This document shows positions 1 to 5,444 of a stretch of DNA of 5,917 bases, piece after piece; position 1 is the stretch's first letter, and every line of letters begins with the position of its first letter. A program made the translations under genes and the position numbers. The stretch comes from Candidatus Profundicultor aquiphilus (lineage in GTDB: Bacteria > Atribacterota > Atribacteria > Atribacterales > Caldatribacteriaceae). The notes below the pieces were generated by a model that did not search any database, was not told the DNA's origin, and was given only the letters and a program-made list of their open reading frames with translations. The stretch lies in contig JABUEZ010000141.1 of assembly GCA_013314795.1 (NCBI GenBank), positions 1 through 5,917 of the forward strand, read 5' to 3'.

Positions 1-650
1 ATAACCGGTAGATGCTCCAGAGGAAAGTAAGGACCGATGTTGGCAGCGATGAAATCAAATTTCCCCTGAACTCTGCTCATATCTCCCACCAGAAGCTCCA
101 TACAGGAATCATCCAGATTATTGAGGACCAGATTTCTTCGCACTTCCTCAATTGCCAGGGGATCGATATCAATTCCGCATACCCTCTTTGCTCCCATTTT
201 CAAAGCCAGAATACTGAGAATTCCTGAGCCAACCCCAACGTCAAGAAAACTCTGCCCCCTCTGAAAATATTTCTTGATAAAACGAAGACATCCACAGGTA
301 GTGGGGTGATGGCCAGTTCCAAAAGCATATGCAGGGTAGATGACGATGTCAAATAACGCCTTCGTTTGCTTTTTCCAGGGAGGGCGTACCACAAGGTTTT
401 CGTCAACCCATATGGGGGTAAATTTTTTTCTCCACTTCTGGCTCCACTCTCCTTCTTCCTCTTCTTCCTGCCACCACCTTTCCACAAAAGGAAGAGGTAT
501 ATCAGGGAGAGGTTGTGAAAAGTAGGTAATCACCGTTTGCGGATCCACTTCCCATGCCCCTAAGCTGTTCAGTCCCGAAAGCCAGATCCAGAACGCATCC
601 TTTTGATCTTCACGCAGGATAAATGTCACTTTCACCCATGTTTTCTTCAT
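1..650 (-). CDS. prmA: Ribosomal protein L11 methyltransferase PrmA (3' end cut by window edge)
   Basis: PrmA uses S-adenosylmethionine to methylate amino groups of ribosomal protein L11 in the cytoplasm. The frame is open for 216 codons to the window edge; family members run about 250-300 residues, so the C-terminus is missing. A short N-terminal substrate-recognition domain covers residues 1 to about 60. The family linker signature follows (W-S-Q-K-W then F-T-P around 80-90), then AFGTGHHPTT near 117-126, the SAM-binding glycine motif DVGVGSGIL at 137-145, the acidic loop GIDIDPLAI near 158-166, and AANIG near 201. The last corresponds to the ANIL motif of E. coli PrmA, with Gly replacing Leu. 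The ATG at 650 is chosen because AAGGAG lies 7 nt upstream. This start gives a 41-nt overlap with the preceding methyltransferase, in another frame. It is the last visible gene of the thrS operon. Identity is firm from the linker and glycine motifs together. Confidence 0.93.
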   Translation of the reverse strand, partial: MKKTWVKVTFILREDQKDAFWIWLSGLNSLGAWEVDPQTVITYFSQPLPDIPLPFVERWWQEEEEEGEWSQKWRKKFTPIWVDENLVVRPPWKKQTKALFDIVIYPAYAFGTGHHPTTCGCLRFIKKYFQRGQSFLDVGVGSGILSILALKMGAKRVCGIDIDPLAIEEVRRNLVLNNLDDSCMELLVGDMSRVQGKFDFIAANIGPYFPLEHLPV

Positions 651-1512
651 CCCTCTTCTCCTTTTCACCAACCAGCAAAAATCCGGAAGCAACCTTGCAC
701 CCTACTCCCAAAACCTCAAATTGCGCGTCATAACGACGGGAAAGCTCCAGGAATTCCTGATAAAGTTCCTGGTTCCGAATCAGTTTTTTTCGAATAGCGG
801 GAGAAAGGAGCCGAGCGAGAGTTCCTGTAGCCACACACCGCCTGATTCTTAATCCGTTATCCGTTACAAGATCGATAATTTCCTGCGGGGTAAAAGCATG
901 AAGCGGGGGGAAGAGGAAACGAGAGAAGAACGGGATTCTCTCTTCCACCGCTTCAAAGAAGGAAGGATGATCCCAGTTGCCCGATTCCCAGAATTTCTTG
1001 GTCCAGGTGAGCTTTTTGTGCCAGCGCAATTCCATTTCCAGAGCCACGGGTACCTGTCCCAATCGGTTGACTACGGAAATGACCAGAAATCGCTTTGTTA
1101 CCCGAATAAGCTCCTGAAGGGCCTTTTTTTCCTCCGGATAAGCGTAGGAAACCGGGGCATCCAGAGACAGGACAAGATCGAAACTTTCTTCTGCAAAACA
1201 CGAAAGGTCCTGAACTTTTCCCACCACGAACTCCATAGAAACTCCAGCTTCCTGAGCCTGTTGCCTTGCTTCTTCCACCATAGAAGGCGAAAGGTCAAGA
1301 TGAACGACCCGACATCCTCTTCGCGCAAGTGCCATCGAATACCGACCAAAACCGCCCCCGGCATCGAGAACCCGAATCCCCGGACGAATCAGCGGTTCAA
1401 TTTCCTGCCAGACTAAATCGGTATGGATTCTCTTTTCGAGATTCCTTTCCCGGTTTTTTTCTTTGCGCACATGAGCATTCCAGAAAATCTGATGCGTCCT
1501 TAAGCGTTCCAC
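610..1512 (-). CDS. Class I SAM-dependent methyltransferase of unknown substrate
   Basis: The 300-residue protein has a Rossmann-type SAM-binding fold. Motif I is VLDAGGGFGRY (48-58), the ribose-binding acidic residue is D73 in HLDLSPSM, and FDLVLSLDAPVSY (111-123) carries motif IV. A basic, charged N-terminus (residues 15-30) precedes the fold, and about 130 residues after it (FTPQEI near 207-212) probably form a substrate-binding cap. No signal peptide or membrane segment is seen, so it should be cytoplasmic. Motif I has three glycines in a row (A-G-G-G-F-G) where D-x-G-x-G-x-G is usual. The start is a GTG whose first base follows the thrS TAG directly. GAGGAG lies 15 nt upstream, rather far, so re-initiation after thrS is likely. 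The 3' end overlaps prmA by 41 nt. Small-molecule, RNA and protein targets all remain open; the position between thrS and prmA suggests, without proving, a role in translation. Confidence 0.85.
   Translation of the reverse strand: MERLRTHQIFWNAHVRKEKNRERNLEKRIHTDLVWQEIEPLIRPGIRVLDAGGGFGRYSMALARRGCRVVHLDLSPSMVEEARQQAQEAGVSMEFVVGKVQDLSCFAEESFDLVLSLDAPVSYAYPEEKKALQELIRVTKRFLVISVVNRLGQVPVALEMELRWHKKLTWTKKFWESGNWDHPSFFEAVEERIPFFSRFLFPPLHAFTPQEIIDLVTDNGLRIRRCVATGTLARLLSPAIRKKLIRNQELYQEFLELSRRYDAQFEVLGVGCKVASGFLLVGEKEKRDEENMGESDIYPA
651..663 (-). promoter_or_regulatory. Ribosome binding site of prmA
   Basis: AAGGAG at 663-658 with a 7-nt spacer to the ATG at 650. It lies inside the methyltransferase coding region and fixes the prmA start, so the 41-nt gene overlap is probably real rather than a start-calling artefact. 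Confidence 0.8.
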
Positions 1513-3339
1513 CTAAACGGCCACTTTCTCCTCGATTTCTTTCTGGATTTTCTCTAAAAACGTCCCCATCCCAAAAGAACCCAGATCGCCTTCTTTTCTC
1601 TTCCGCACACTGATAGTTTTTCCTTCCACTTCCCGGTCTCCAATAATAAGAAGGTATGGAACTTTTTCGAGTTCCGCTTTTCGGATTTTGGCCCCCAAGG
1701 TGGCTTTTTCTTCGTTCCATTCCACCCGTATCCCTTTCTGAAGAAGAATATCGCCTACCTCACGCGCATAGGGCATATGTCGTTCGGCAACCGGTAAAAT
1801 CACCACCTGCACAGGGGCCAGCCACAGGGGTAACGCTCCCGCAAAGTGTTCAATGAGAATTCCCAAAAATCGCTCAATGCTCCCCAGGACGGTCCGGTGA
1901 AGCATAACTGGCCGATGTTTTGCTCCGTCCTCACCAATGTAAGAAAGATCAAACTTTTCCGGCATCGCAAAATCAAGTTGAATCGTTCCACACTGCCAGC
2001 GTCGGCCTAAACAATCCCGCAGGTGAAAATCAATTTTGGGTCCATAAAAAGCGCCTTCCCCCTCATTCACCCGGTAGGGAAGGCCAATTTCTTCCAGAGC
2101 TTCCTGAAGAGCTCTCGTCGCTATCTCCCACATTTCATCTGACCCCAGAGACTTTTCTGGTCGAGTACTCAATTCGATTTCATACTCAAAGTTGAACAGA
2201 CGATAGAAGAAACCAGCGAGATCAATCACTCCAATAATCTCCGATTTAATGTGCTTCGGTTCCATATAGATATGGGCATCATCCTGGGTGAAGCAACGGA
2301 CCCGCATCAAGCCATGCAGGACTCCGGAGAGTTCATGACGGTGCACCACGCCCAGTTCGGCAAGTCTTAGAGGAAGTTCTCGGTAGCTTCGAAGGCGACT
2401 TTGAAAAACCAGAATTCCTCCCGGACAGTTCATGGGTTTAATAGCAAACTCTCGCTCATCAATTTTTGTAAAATACATATTTTCCCGATAATGCTCCCAG
2501 TGCCCCGAACGCTCCCAGAGACTCTTTTCCAGAATAATCGGGGTACGGATCTCTTGATAACCCCGCTTCATGTGTTCCTTTCTCCAGAGGTCCAAAAGAG
2601 TGTTCACCACAACCATCCCTTTAGGATGAAAAAACGGAAATCCAGGCCCCTCTTCATGGAGGCTAAACAGATCAAGCTCCTTTCCCAGCCTGCGGTGATC
2701 TCTCTTTTTTGCTTCTTCTATTCTCTCCAGGTATCTTTTTAACTCCTCCTCGCTCTCAAAAGAGATACCATAGATTCGCTGCAACATGGGGTTACTTTCT
2801 TTTCCTCGCCAGTACGCCCCAGAAACACTCAAAAGCTTGAATGCCCCAACATACCCTGTAGAAGGGAGGTGAGGACCACGACAGAGATCGATAAACTCTC
2901 CCTGGCGGTAAAGGCTCACCACACCTTCTTCCAGCTCCCTCAGGATTTCTAGTTTATACGTCTCTCCCCGCTCACCAAAAATTTTCTCTGCTTCCTCTTT
3001 TGAAACTTCCAGGCGTTCAAAGGGAATATCCGCCTGAATAATGCGCCGCATCTCTTCCTCGATCTTTGACAAATCCTCCTCACTGAGCGTTTCAGGGAGG
3101 TCAAAGTCGTAGTAAAAACCCTCTTCAATGGCCGGCCCTATGGCTAACCTTGCTTCAGGAAAAAGCCTTTTTACGGCCTGAGCCATAATATGAGAAGTGC
3201 TGTGCCAGTAAATTTCTCTTCCTTTCTCATCTCCAAAAGAAAGATACTTTTTAACTTTTCCTGTTCCTTCCCCCAAATTAAGGTCCACAATCTGGTCTTC
3301 TACGGTGAGAATTGCAATCGCTTTTCTACCCTGCTCCAT
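1513..3339 (-). CDS. thrS: Threonyl-tRNA synthetase, with a shortened TGS domain
   Basis: This cytoplasmic class II synthetase charges tRNA-Thr with threonine and edits mischarged serine. Of 608 residues, 7-38 resemble only the second half of a TGS domain. The editing domain follows, with HSTSH (46-50) and C-R-G-P-H (153-157), equivalent to E. coli His73/His77 and Cys182/His186. The catalytic core spans about 220-500, with motif 2 around VVHRHELSG (331-339) and motif 3 LHRTVLGSIERF (480-491). The catalytic zinc ligands are C305 (MNCPGG), H356 (DDAHIY) and H481. The anticodon-binding domain runs from about 505 to the end (APVQVVILPV). AAGGAGG lies 7 nt before the ATG and an in-frame TAA lies five codons upstream, so the protein cannot extend further. 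E. coli ThrRS has about 27 more residues before the editing histidines. It heads the thrS-methyltransferase-prmA operon. No T-box leader is visible. Confidence 0.98.
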   Translation of the reverse strand: MEQGRKAIAILTVEDQIVDLNLGEGTGKVKKYLSFGDEKGREIYWHSTSHIMAQAVKRLFPEARLAIGPAIEEGFYYDFDLPETLSEEDLSKIEEEMRRIIQADIPFERLEVSKEEAEKIFGERGETYKLEILRELEEGVVSLYRQGEFIDLCRGPHLPSTGYVGAFKLLSVSGAYWRGKESNPMLQRIYGISFESEEELKRYLERIEEAKKRDHRRLGKELDLFSLHEEGPGFPFFHPKGMVVVNTLLDLWRKEHMKRGYQEIRTPIILEKSLWERSGHWEHYRENMYFTKIDEREFAIKPMNCPGGILVFQSRLRSYRELPLRLAELGVVHRHELSGVLHGLMRVRCFTQDDAHIYMEPKHIKSEIIGVIDLAGFFYRLFNFEYEIELSTRPEKSLGSDEMWEIATRALQEALEEIGLPYRVNEGEGAFYGPKIDFHLRDCLGRRWQCGTIQLDFAMPEKFDLSYIGEDGAKHRPVMLHRTVLGSIERFLGILIEHFAGALPLWLAPVQVVILPVAERHMPYAREVGDILLQKGIRVEWNEEKATLGAKIRKAELEKVPYLLIIGDREVEGKTISVRKRKEGDLGSFGMGTFLEKIQKEIEEKVAV

Positions 3340-3353
3340 AGCCTTTCCTCCTT
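3340..3353 (-). promoter_or_regulatory. Ribosome binding site of thrS
   Basis: AAGGAGG at 3353-3347 sits 7 nt before the ATG at 3339, close to ideal. The in-frame stop TAA at 3354-3352 overlaps it. Together they show that the short N-terminus of ThrRS is genuine rather than a misplaced start. Confidence 0.9.
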
Positions 3354-3381
3354 AAGAGAAGCAAATTTTACAAAAATAGAA

Positions 3382-3413
3382 AAAAAGCGCCGCATATAGA
3401 GCCGGCGCTTTTT
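3382..3413 (-). terminator. Intrinsic terminator of the tRNA cluster, upstream of thrS
   Basis: Stem GCGCCG/CGGCGC (3387-3392 with 3403-3408), 10-nt loop, flanked by an A-tract and a T-tract. On the minus strand the hairpin is followed by seven T and then more T-rich sequence, starting 5 nt beyond the CCA end of tRNA-Val. The flanks are A-rich on one side and T-rich on the other, so the structure is formally bidirectional, but no plus-strand gene needs it. It lies 43 bp before the thrS start codon and must be passed if thrS shares the tRNA transcript. Confidence 0.82.
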
Positions 3414-3418
3414 ACTCA

Positions 3419-3493
3419 TGGTGGGCGACACTGGACTTGAACCAGTGGCCTCTTCCGCGTCAAGGAAGCGTTCTCCCTCTGAACTAGCCGCCC
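3419..3493 (-). tRNA. tRNA-Val (anticodon GAC)
   Basis: Full cloverleaf. Acceptor stem GGGCGGC pairs with GTCGCCC (one G-U), the discriminator is A and CCA is encoded. The D-stem is GTTC/GAAC. The anticodon stem CTTCC/GGAAG encloses the loop TTGACGC, giving anticodon GAC at its centre. The T-arm is ACTGG-TTCAAGT-CCAGT. It is the last gene of the five-tRNA cluster, 14 nt after tRNA-Cys. Confidence 0.95.
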
Positions 3494-3507
3494 ACACTCT
3501 ATCACCC

Positions 3508-3583
3508 TGGAGGCGGCACCCGGGCTTGAACCGGGGAATGAAGGATTTGCAGTCCTCTGCCTTTGCCGCTTGGCTATGCCGCC
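3508..3583 (-). tRNA. tRNA-Cys (anticodon GCA)
   Basis: Full cloverleaf. Acceptor GGCGGCA pairs perfectly with TGCCGCC, the discriminator is U (a cysteine identity base) and CCA is encoded. The D-stem has three pairs (GCC/GGC). The anticodon stem GAGGA/TCCTT encloses CTGCAAA, giving GCA. The T-arm is CCCGG-TTCAAGC-CCGGG. It lies 13 nt after tRNA-Gly. Confidence 0.95.
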
Positions 3584-3596
3584 GTATTAACAATTC

Positions 3597-3671
3597 TGGA
3601 GCGGAAGACGGGATTTGAACCCGCGGCCACCACCTTGGCAAGGTGATGCTCTACCCCTGAGCTACTTCCGC
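3597..3671 (-). tRNA. tRNA-Gly (anticodon GCC)
   Basis: Full cloverleaf. Acceptor GCGGAAG pairs with CTTCCGC, the discriminator is U and CCA is encoded. The D-stem is GCTC/GAGC. The anticodon stem TCACC/GGTGG has one wobble pair around the loop TTGCCAA, giving GCC. The T-arm is GCGGG-TTCAAAT-CCCGT. It lies 6 nt after tRNA-Phe. Confidence 0.95.
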
Positions 3672-3677
3672 TCTCCA

Positions 3678-3753
3678 TGGTGCCGAGACCCAGAGTCGAA
3701 CTGGGGACGCAAGGATTTTCAGTCCTTCGCTCTACCTCCTGAGCTATCTCGGC
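3678..3753 (-). tRNA. tRNA-Phe (anticodon GAA)
   Basis: Full cloverleaf. Acceptor GCCGAGA pairs with TCTCGGC, the discriminator is A and CCA is encoded. The D-stem is GCTC/GAGC. The anticodon stem AAGGA/TCCTT encloses CTGAAAA, giving GAA. The T-arm is CCCAG-TTCGACT-CTGGG. It lies 6 nt after tRNA-Asp. Confidence 0.95.
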
Positions 3754-3759
3754 GCACTA

Positions 3760-3838
3760 TGGCGGGGTCGACGGGATTTGAACCCGCGGTCTTCAACGTG
3801 ACAGGCTGACGTGTTAGGCCAGGCTACACCACGACCCC
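3760..3838 (-). tRNA. tRNA-Asp (anticodon GTC)
   Basis: Full cloverleaf. Acceptor GGGGTCG pairs with CGACCCC, the discriminator is G (an aspartate identity base) and CCA is encoded. The D-stem GTGT/ACAC has a long 11-nt loop, which makes the gene 79 nt. The anticodon stem TCAGC/GTTGA, with one G-U, encloses CTGTCAC, giving GTC. The T-arm is GCGGG-TTCAAAT-CCCGT. It is the first gene of the cluster, starting 14 nt after the -10 box. Confidence 0.94.
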
Positions 3839-3852
3839 GCAATTCCTTTTTC

Positions 3853-3881
3853 ATTTTAATCGCTCAGAATGGTTTTGACAA
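3853..3881 (-). promoter_or_regulatory. Sigma-70-type promoter of the tRNA cluster
   Basis: The -35 box TTGTCA (3881-3876) and -10 box TAAAAT (3858-3853) are separated by exactly 17 bp, one mismatch each from consensus. The -10 ends 14 nt before tRNA-Asp, leaving a leader of roughly 7 nt. It lies just downstream of the hsp20 terminator, so the tRNAs form a separate transcription unit. Confidence 0.82.
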
Positions 3882-3891
3882 GTCCTTTAAA

Positions 3892-3925
3892 TAAAAAAAT
3901 CCCCCGCGGTGACCGCGGGGGATTT
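3892..3925 (-). terminator. Intrinsic terminator of hsp20
   Basis: Nine-pair GC-rich stem CCCCCGCGG/CCGCGGGGG (3901-3909 with 3913-3921), 3-nt loop, extended by A-T pairs and followed on the minus strand by a run of seven T. It starts 11 nt beyond the hsp20 stop. On the plus strand only three T follow, so it works mainly for the minus strand. Confidence 0.93.
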
Positions 3926-3935
3926 GCCCCTGCCC

Positions 3936-4424
3936 TTATGAAGCAACTTCAATTTCCACTTTCCTGGTTTTGGGTTTACTGGGCTCTACCTTGGGAAGAG
4001 TAATGGTCAGGACTCCATCTTTATACTGCGCCTTTACCTCTTCCTGCTTCACCTTGGCTGGTAAGGCCACAGCTCTTTCAAAGGCACCACAGTACCGTTC
4101 TCTTCGACAGTACCCTACCCCCTTCTCTTCCCACTCGTCCTTGATTTCTCCCTTAATGTTTAGGTTATCCTCAGCCACATGCACTTCTAGGTTCTTGGGA
4201 TCAACTCCAGGAATTTCGGCCTTGATGATGACCTCGTTTTCTGTTTCTGCTACGTCGATAGCCGGGAAAGTGCTGCTCAAAAAGGGTCGAGTGAAGAATG
4301 GAGCTTCCATTAACTCGTCAAAGAGTTCATCGAGATCGCTTCGTAAATCGAAAAGATCCCACAAGCGCCTTATCGGACTCACCTGGCGCTCTTCTCGTTT
4401 GACAGGAACATCCCTTCTCACCAT
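3936..4424 (-). CDS. Small heat-shock protein, Hsp20/alpha-crystallin family
   Basis: This ATP-independent holdase chaperone is expected to form oligomers in the cytoplasm. Of 162 residues, about 1-53 form the variable N-terminal arm, which is acidic and aromatic (LWDLFDL, LDELFDELME). The alpha-crystallin domain runs from about 54 (FPAIDVAETENEV) to about 145, with A-E-I-P-G-V (69-74), R-R-E-R (107-110) leading into GAFERAVALP (113-122), and the hallmark GVLTITLPK (137-145). The tail V-E-I-E-V (156-160) can serve as the I-x-I oligomerisation motif. Cysteines at 106 and 112 flank the R-R-E-R segment. ATG at 4424 is preferred because AGGAGG lies 8 nt before it; an in-frame TTG at 4430 would sit only 2 nt from that site. 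The gene is a single-gene unit with its own consensus promoter, CtsR-like repeats and terminator, so heat or stress control is expected. Confidence 0.96.
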   Translation of the reverse strand: MVRRDVPVKREERQVSPIRRLWDLFDLRSDLDELFDELMEAPFFTRPFLSSTFPAIDVAETENEVIIKAEIPGVDPKNLEVHVAEDNLNIKGEIKDEWEEKGVGYCRRERYCGAFERAVALPAKVKQEEVKAQYKDGVLTITLPKVEPSKPKTRKVEIEVAS

Positions 4425-4438
4425 AACCAATCCCTCCT
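4425..4438 (-). promoter_or_regulatory. Ribosome binding site of hsp20
   Basis: AGGAGG at 4438-4433 with an 8-nt spacer to the ATG at 4424. The spacing rules out the upstream TTG at 4430 and makes the GTG at 4421 less likely. Confidence 0.88.
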
Positions 4439-4461
4439 CTTTCAGTTATTTTCTTCAGGTC

Positions 4462-4485
4462 ACCTTCATTATAATCAGTGAAGGT
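4462..4485. repeat. Inverted repeat spanning the hsp20 -10 box
   Basis: The arms ACCTTCA (4485-4479) and TGAAGGT (4468-4462) match perfectly over 7 bp, with a 10-bp centre holding most of the TATAAT box. The right arm ends near the predicted start point, so the repeat is more likely a DNA operator than an RNA hairpin. Confidence 0.6.
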
Positions 4486-4496
4486 CAAAATGTCAA
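4468..4496 (-). promoter_or_regulatory. Perfect-consensus sigma-70 promoter of hsp20
   Basis: TTGACA (4496-4491), 17-bp spacer, TATAAT (4473-4468): an exact match to the housekeeping consensus. Transcription should start near 4461, leaving a leader of about 36 nt. A promoter this strong usually needs repression, which fits the repeats and palindrome laid over it. Confidence 0.9.
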
Positions 4497-4502
4497 GAGG
4501 TT

Positions 4503-4519
4503 GGTCAAAAAAGGTCAAA
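4503..4519 (+). promoter_or_regulatory. CtsR-like tandem heptad operator upstream of hsp20
   Basis: On the plus strand GGTCAAA occurs twice, separated by AAA (4503-4509 and 4513-4519). This matches the CtsR class III heat-shock repressor consensus, RGTCAAA-NAN-RGTCAAA, at every position. It begins 7 bp upstream of the -35 box. A further GGTCAAA at 4483-4489 and a related TGTCAAG at 4491-4497 lie inside the promoter. CtsR itself is not in the window, so the assignment is by motif only. Confidence 0.6.
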
Positions 4520-4526
4520 AAAATTT

Positions 4527-5441
4527 TTAGGATTCCGCTTCGTCAAGGCTCAGAAGATGGTACTCCAGAACCTGAGTGCTCTTTAGCTCGGGAATACCCA
4601 GGTAGAAGCTGGCTACATCCACCAGGGCTTCCAGAGGTACAAGGCCGATGATTTCTGCTCCTTTTACGCACACCCCAAATCGCTGAGCCTCGAGCTTCAC
4701 AAGTTCCAGAGCCTGATAAAGAGCGCTTTTGCGAAAATCCAGGAGATTCATCGATACCTGGACAAGACCACGGCTCCGGAGATTAACGCCGATGGCCTTC
4801 ACATACCGCAATCCTCCCTGGTCTCCACGCAACTTTCGGGCAATATATTTGGCCACTTCCAGATCTCCAGTATCCAGGTTTACATTGAATGCCACAAGGG
4901 GTCCCCTTGCTCCGATGGCCACCGCTCCAAGAGTAGGATGAAGCTCCAAGGGGCCAAGATCAGGCTGACGTCCAGGAACCTTATCAATCTCCTCTCGCAG
5001 GGCTTCATATCCTCCCCTGCGCAACCAAGACAAATCCCTGTGTTCGGGCACCCGAGACGCTTCAGCATAAAAGTATACCGGAACCCCGAACTCCTTTGCC
5101 ACTCTTTCTCCCACTCTCCAGGCTAATCTCTGACACTCTTCCATACTTGACCCCCTCCAGGGAGTAAAAGGAACCACATCCACCGCTCCAATTCGGGGGT
5201 GTTCTCCGGTGTGGTGAGAAATGTCCAATCTCGCGGAAGCTACCTGAAAAATCCTTATCACTGCCTCCTCAAGACTTACTTCGTTTCCAAGAAGCGTAAT
5301 GACTGAGCGGTTATGATCCAAATCCGAAGAATAATCGGCAACAAGAAGAGAAGGTAAAGCAGAAAGAGACTGAACCATCTCTTCCACCACCTCATCCAAG
5401 GCAGTACTCACATTGATGGCGCTCTGGATGACTTTTTTCAT
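4527..5441 (-). CDS. ftcD: Glutamate formiminotransferase (stand-alone FtcD transferase domain)
   Basis: The enzyme moves the formimino group of N-formiminoglutamate, a histidine-breakdown product, to tetrahydrofolate; it acts in the cytoplasm and links histidine degradation to one-carbon metabolism. The 304 residues match the transferase half of bifunctional FTCD. Motifs in order: LDHNRSV (41-47), HTGEHPRIGAVDVVPFTP (77-94) containing the catalytic-type His81, VPVYFYAEAS (120-129), IGARGPLVAFNVNLD (176-190), RGLVQVSMNL (224-233) and E-I-I-G-L-V-P (263-269). No cyclodeaminase domain is fused, and no cyclodeaminase gene follows, since hsp20 comes next. GAGGTGG lies 8 nt before the ATG, inside the end of the hydrolase gene, whose stop is 3 nt before this start, so the two are probably translationally coupled. 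No clear terminator follows; the hsp20 control region begins within about 10 bp of the stop. Confidence 0.93.
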   Translation of the reverse strand: MKKVIQSAINVSTALDEVVEEMVQSLSALPSLLVADYSSDLDHNRSVITLLGNEVSLEEAVIRIFQVASARLDISHHTGEHPRIGAVDVVPFTPWRGSSMEECQRLAWRVGERVAKEFGVPVYFYAEASRVPEHRDLSWLRRGGYEALREEIDKVPGRQPDLGPLELHPTLGAVAIGARGPLVAFNVNLDTGDLEVAKYIARKLRGDQGGLRYVKAIGVNLRSRGLVQVSMNLLDFRKSALYQALELVKLEAQRFGVCVKGAEIIGLVPLEALVDVASFYLGIPELKSTQVLEYHLLSLDEAES

Positions 5442-5444
5442 TTC

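Noticed and set aside
200..487. 95-codon minus-strand open frame inside prmA
   Set aside because: It is in a different frame from the PrmA sequence, which reads continuously from 650 to 1 with all its motifs, so this is a shadow and not evidence of a frameshift.
898..1416. 172-codon plus-strand open frame opposite the methyltransferase
   Set aside because: Antisense to a gene with clear SAM-binding motifs; the protein shows no family pattern.
3340..3420. T-box riboswitch in front of thrS
   Set aside because: The leader is far too short, and neither a specifier loop nor the T-box antiterminator sequence is present. The hairpin there is a plain terminator.
3418..3809. Two overlapping plus-strand open frames across the tRNA cluster, with translations like GDTGLEPVAS and GSTGFEPAV
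   Set aside because: These are antisense translations of tRNA T-arms, a well-known artefact that appears in databases as hypothetical proteins. They have no ribosome binding site and lie opposite five solid tRNA genes.
4425..4526. CIRCE (HrcA) or HAIR (HspR) operator at hsp20
   Set aside because: TTAGCACTC-N9-GAGTGCTAA and CTTGAGT-N7-ACTCAAG are both absent. Only the GGTCAAA repeats and the ACCTTCA palindrome are found.
4509..4529. Terminator for ftcD in the A/T-rich run just after its stop
   Set aside because: There is a T-run but no GC-rich stem before it, so I did not call a terminator; read-through into hsp20 remains possible.
3970..4530. 186-codon plus-strand open frame opposite hsp20
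   Set aside because: It is antisense to a confident Hsp20 gene, crosses that gene's promoter, and has low-complexity Ser/Thr-rich content typical of a shadow frame.
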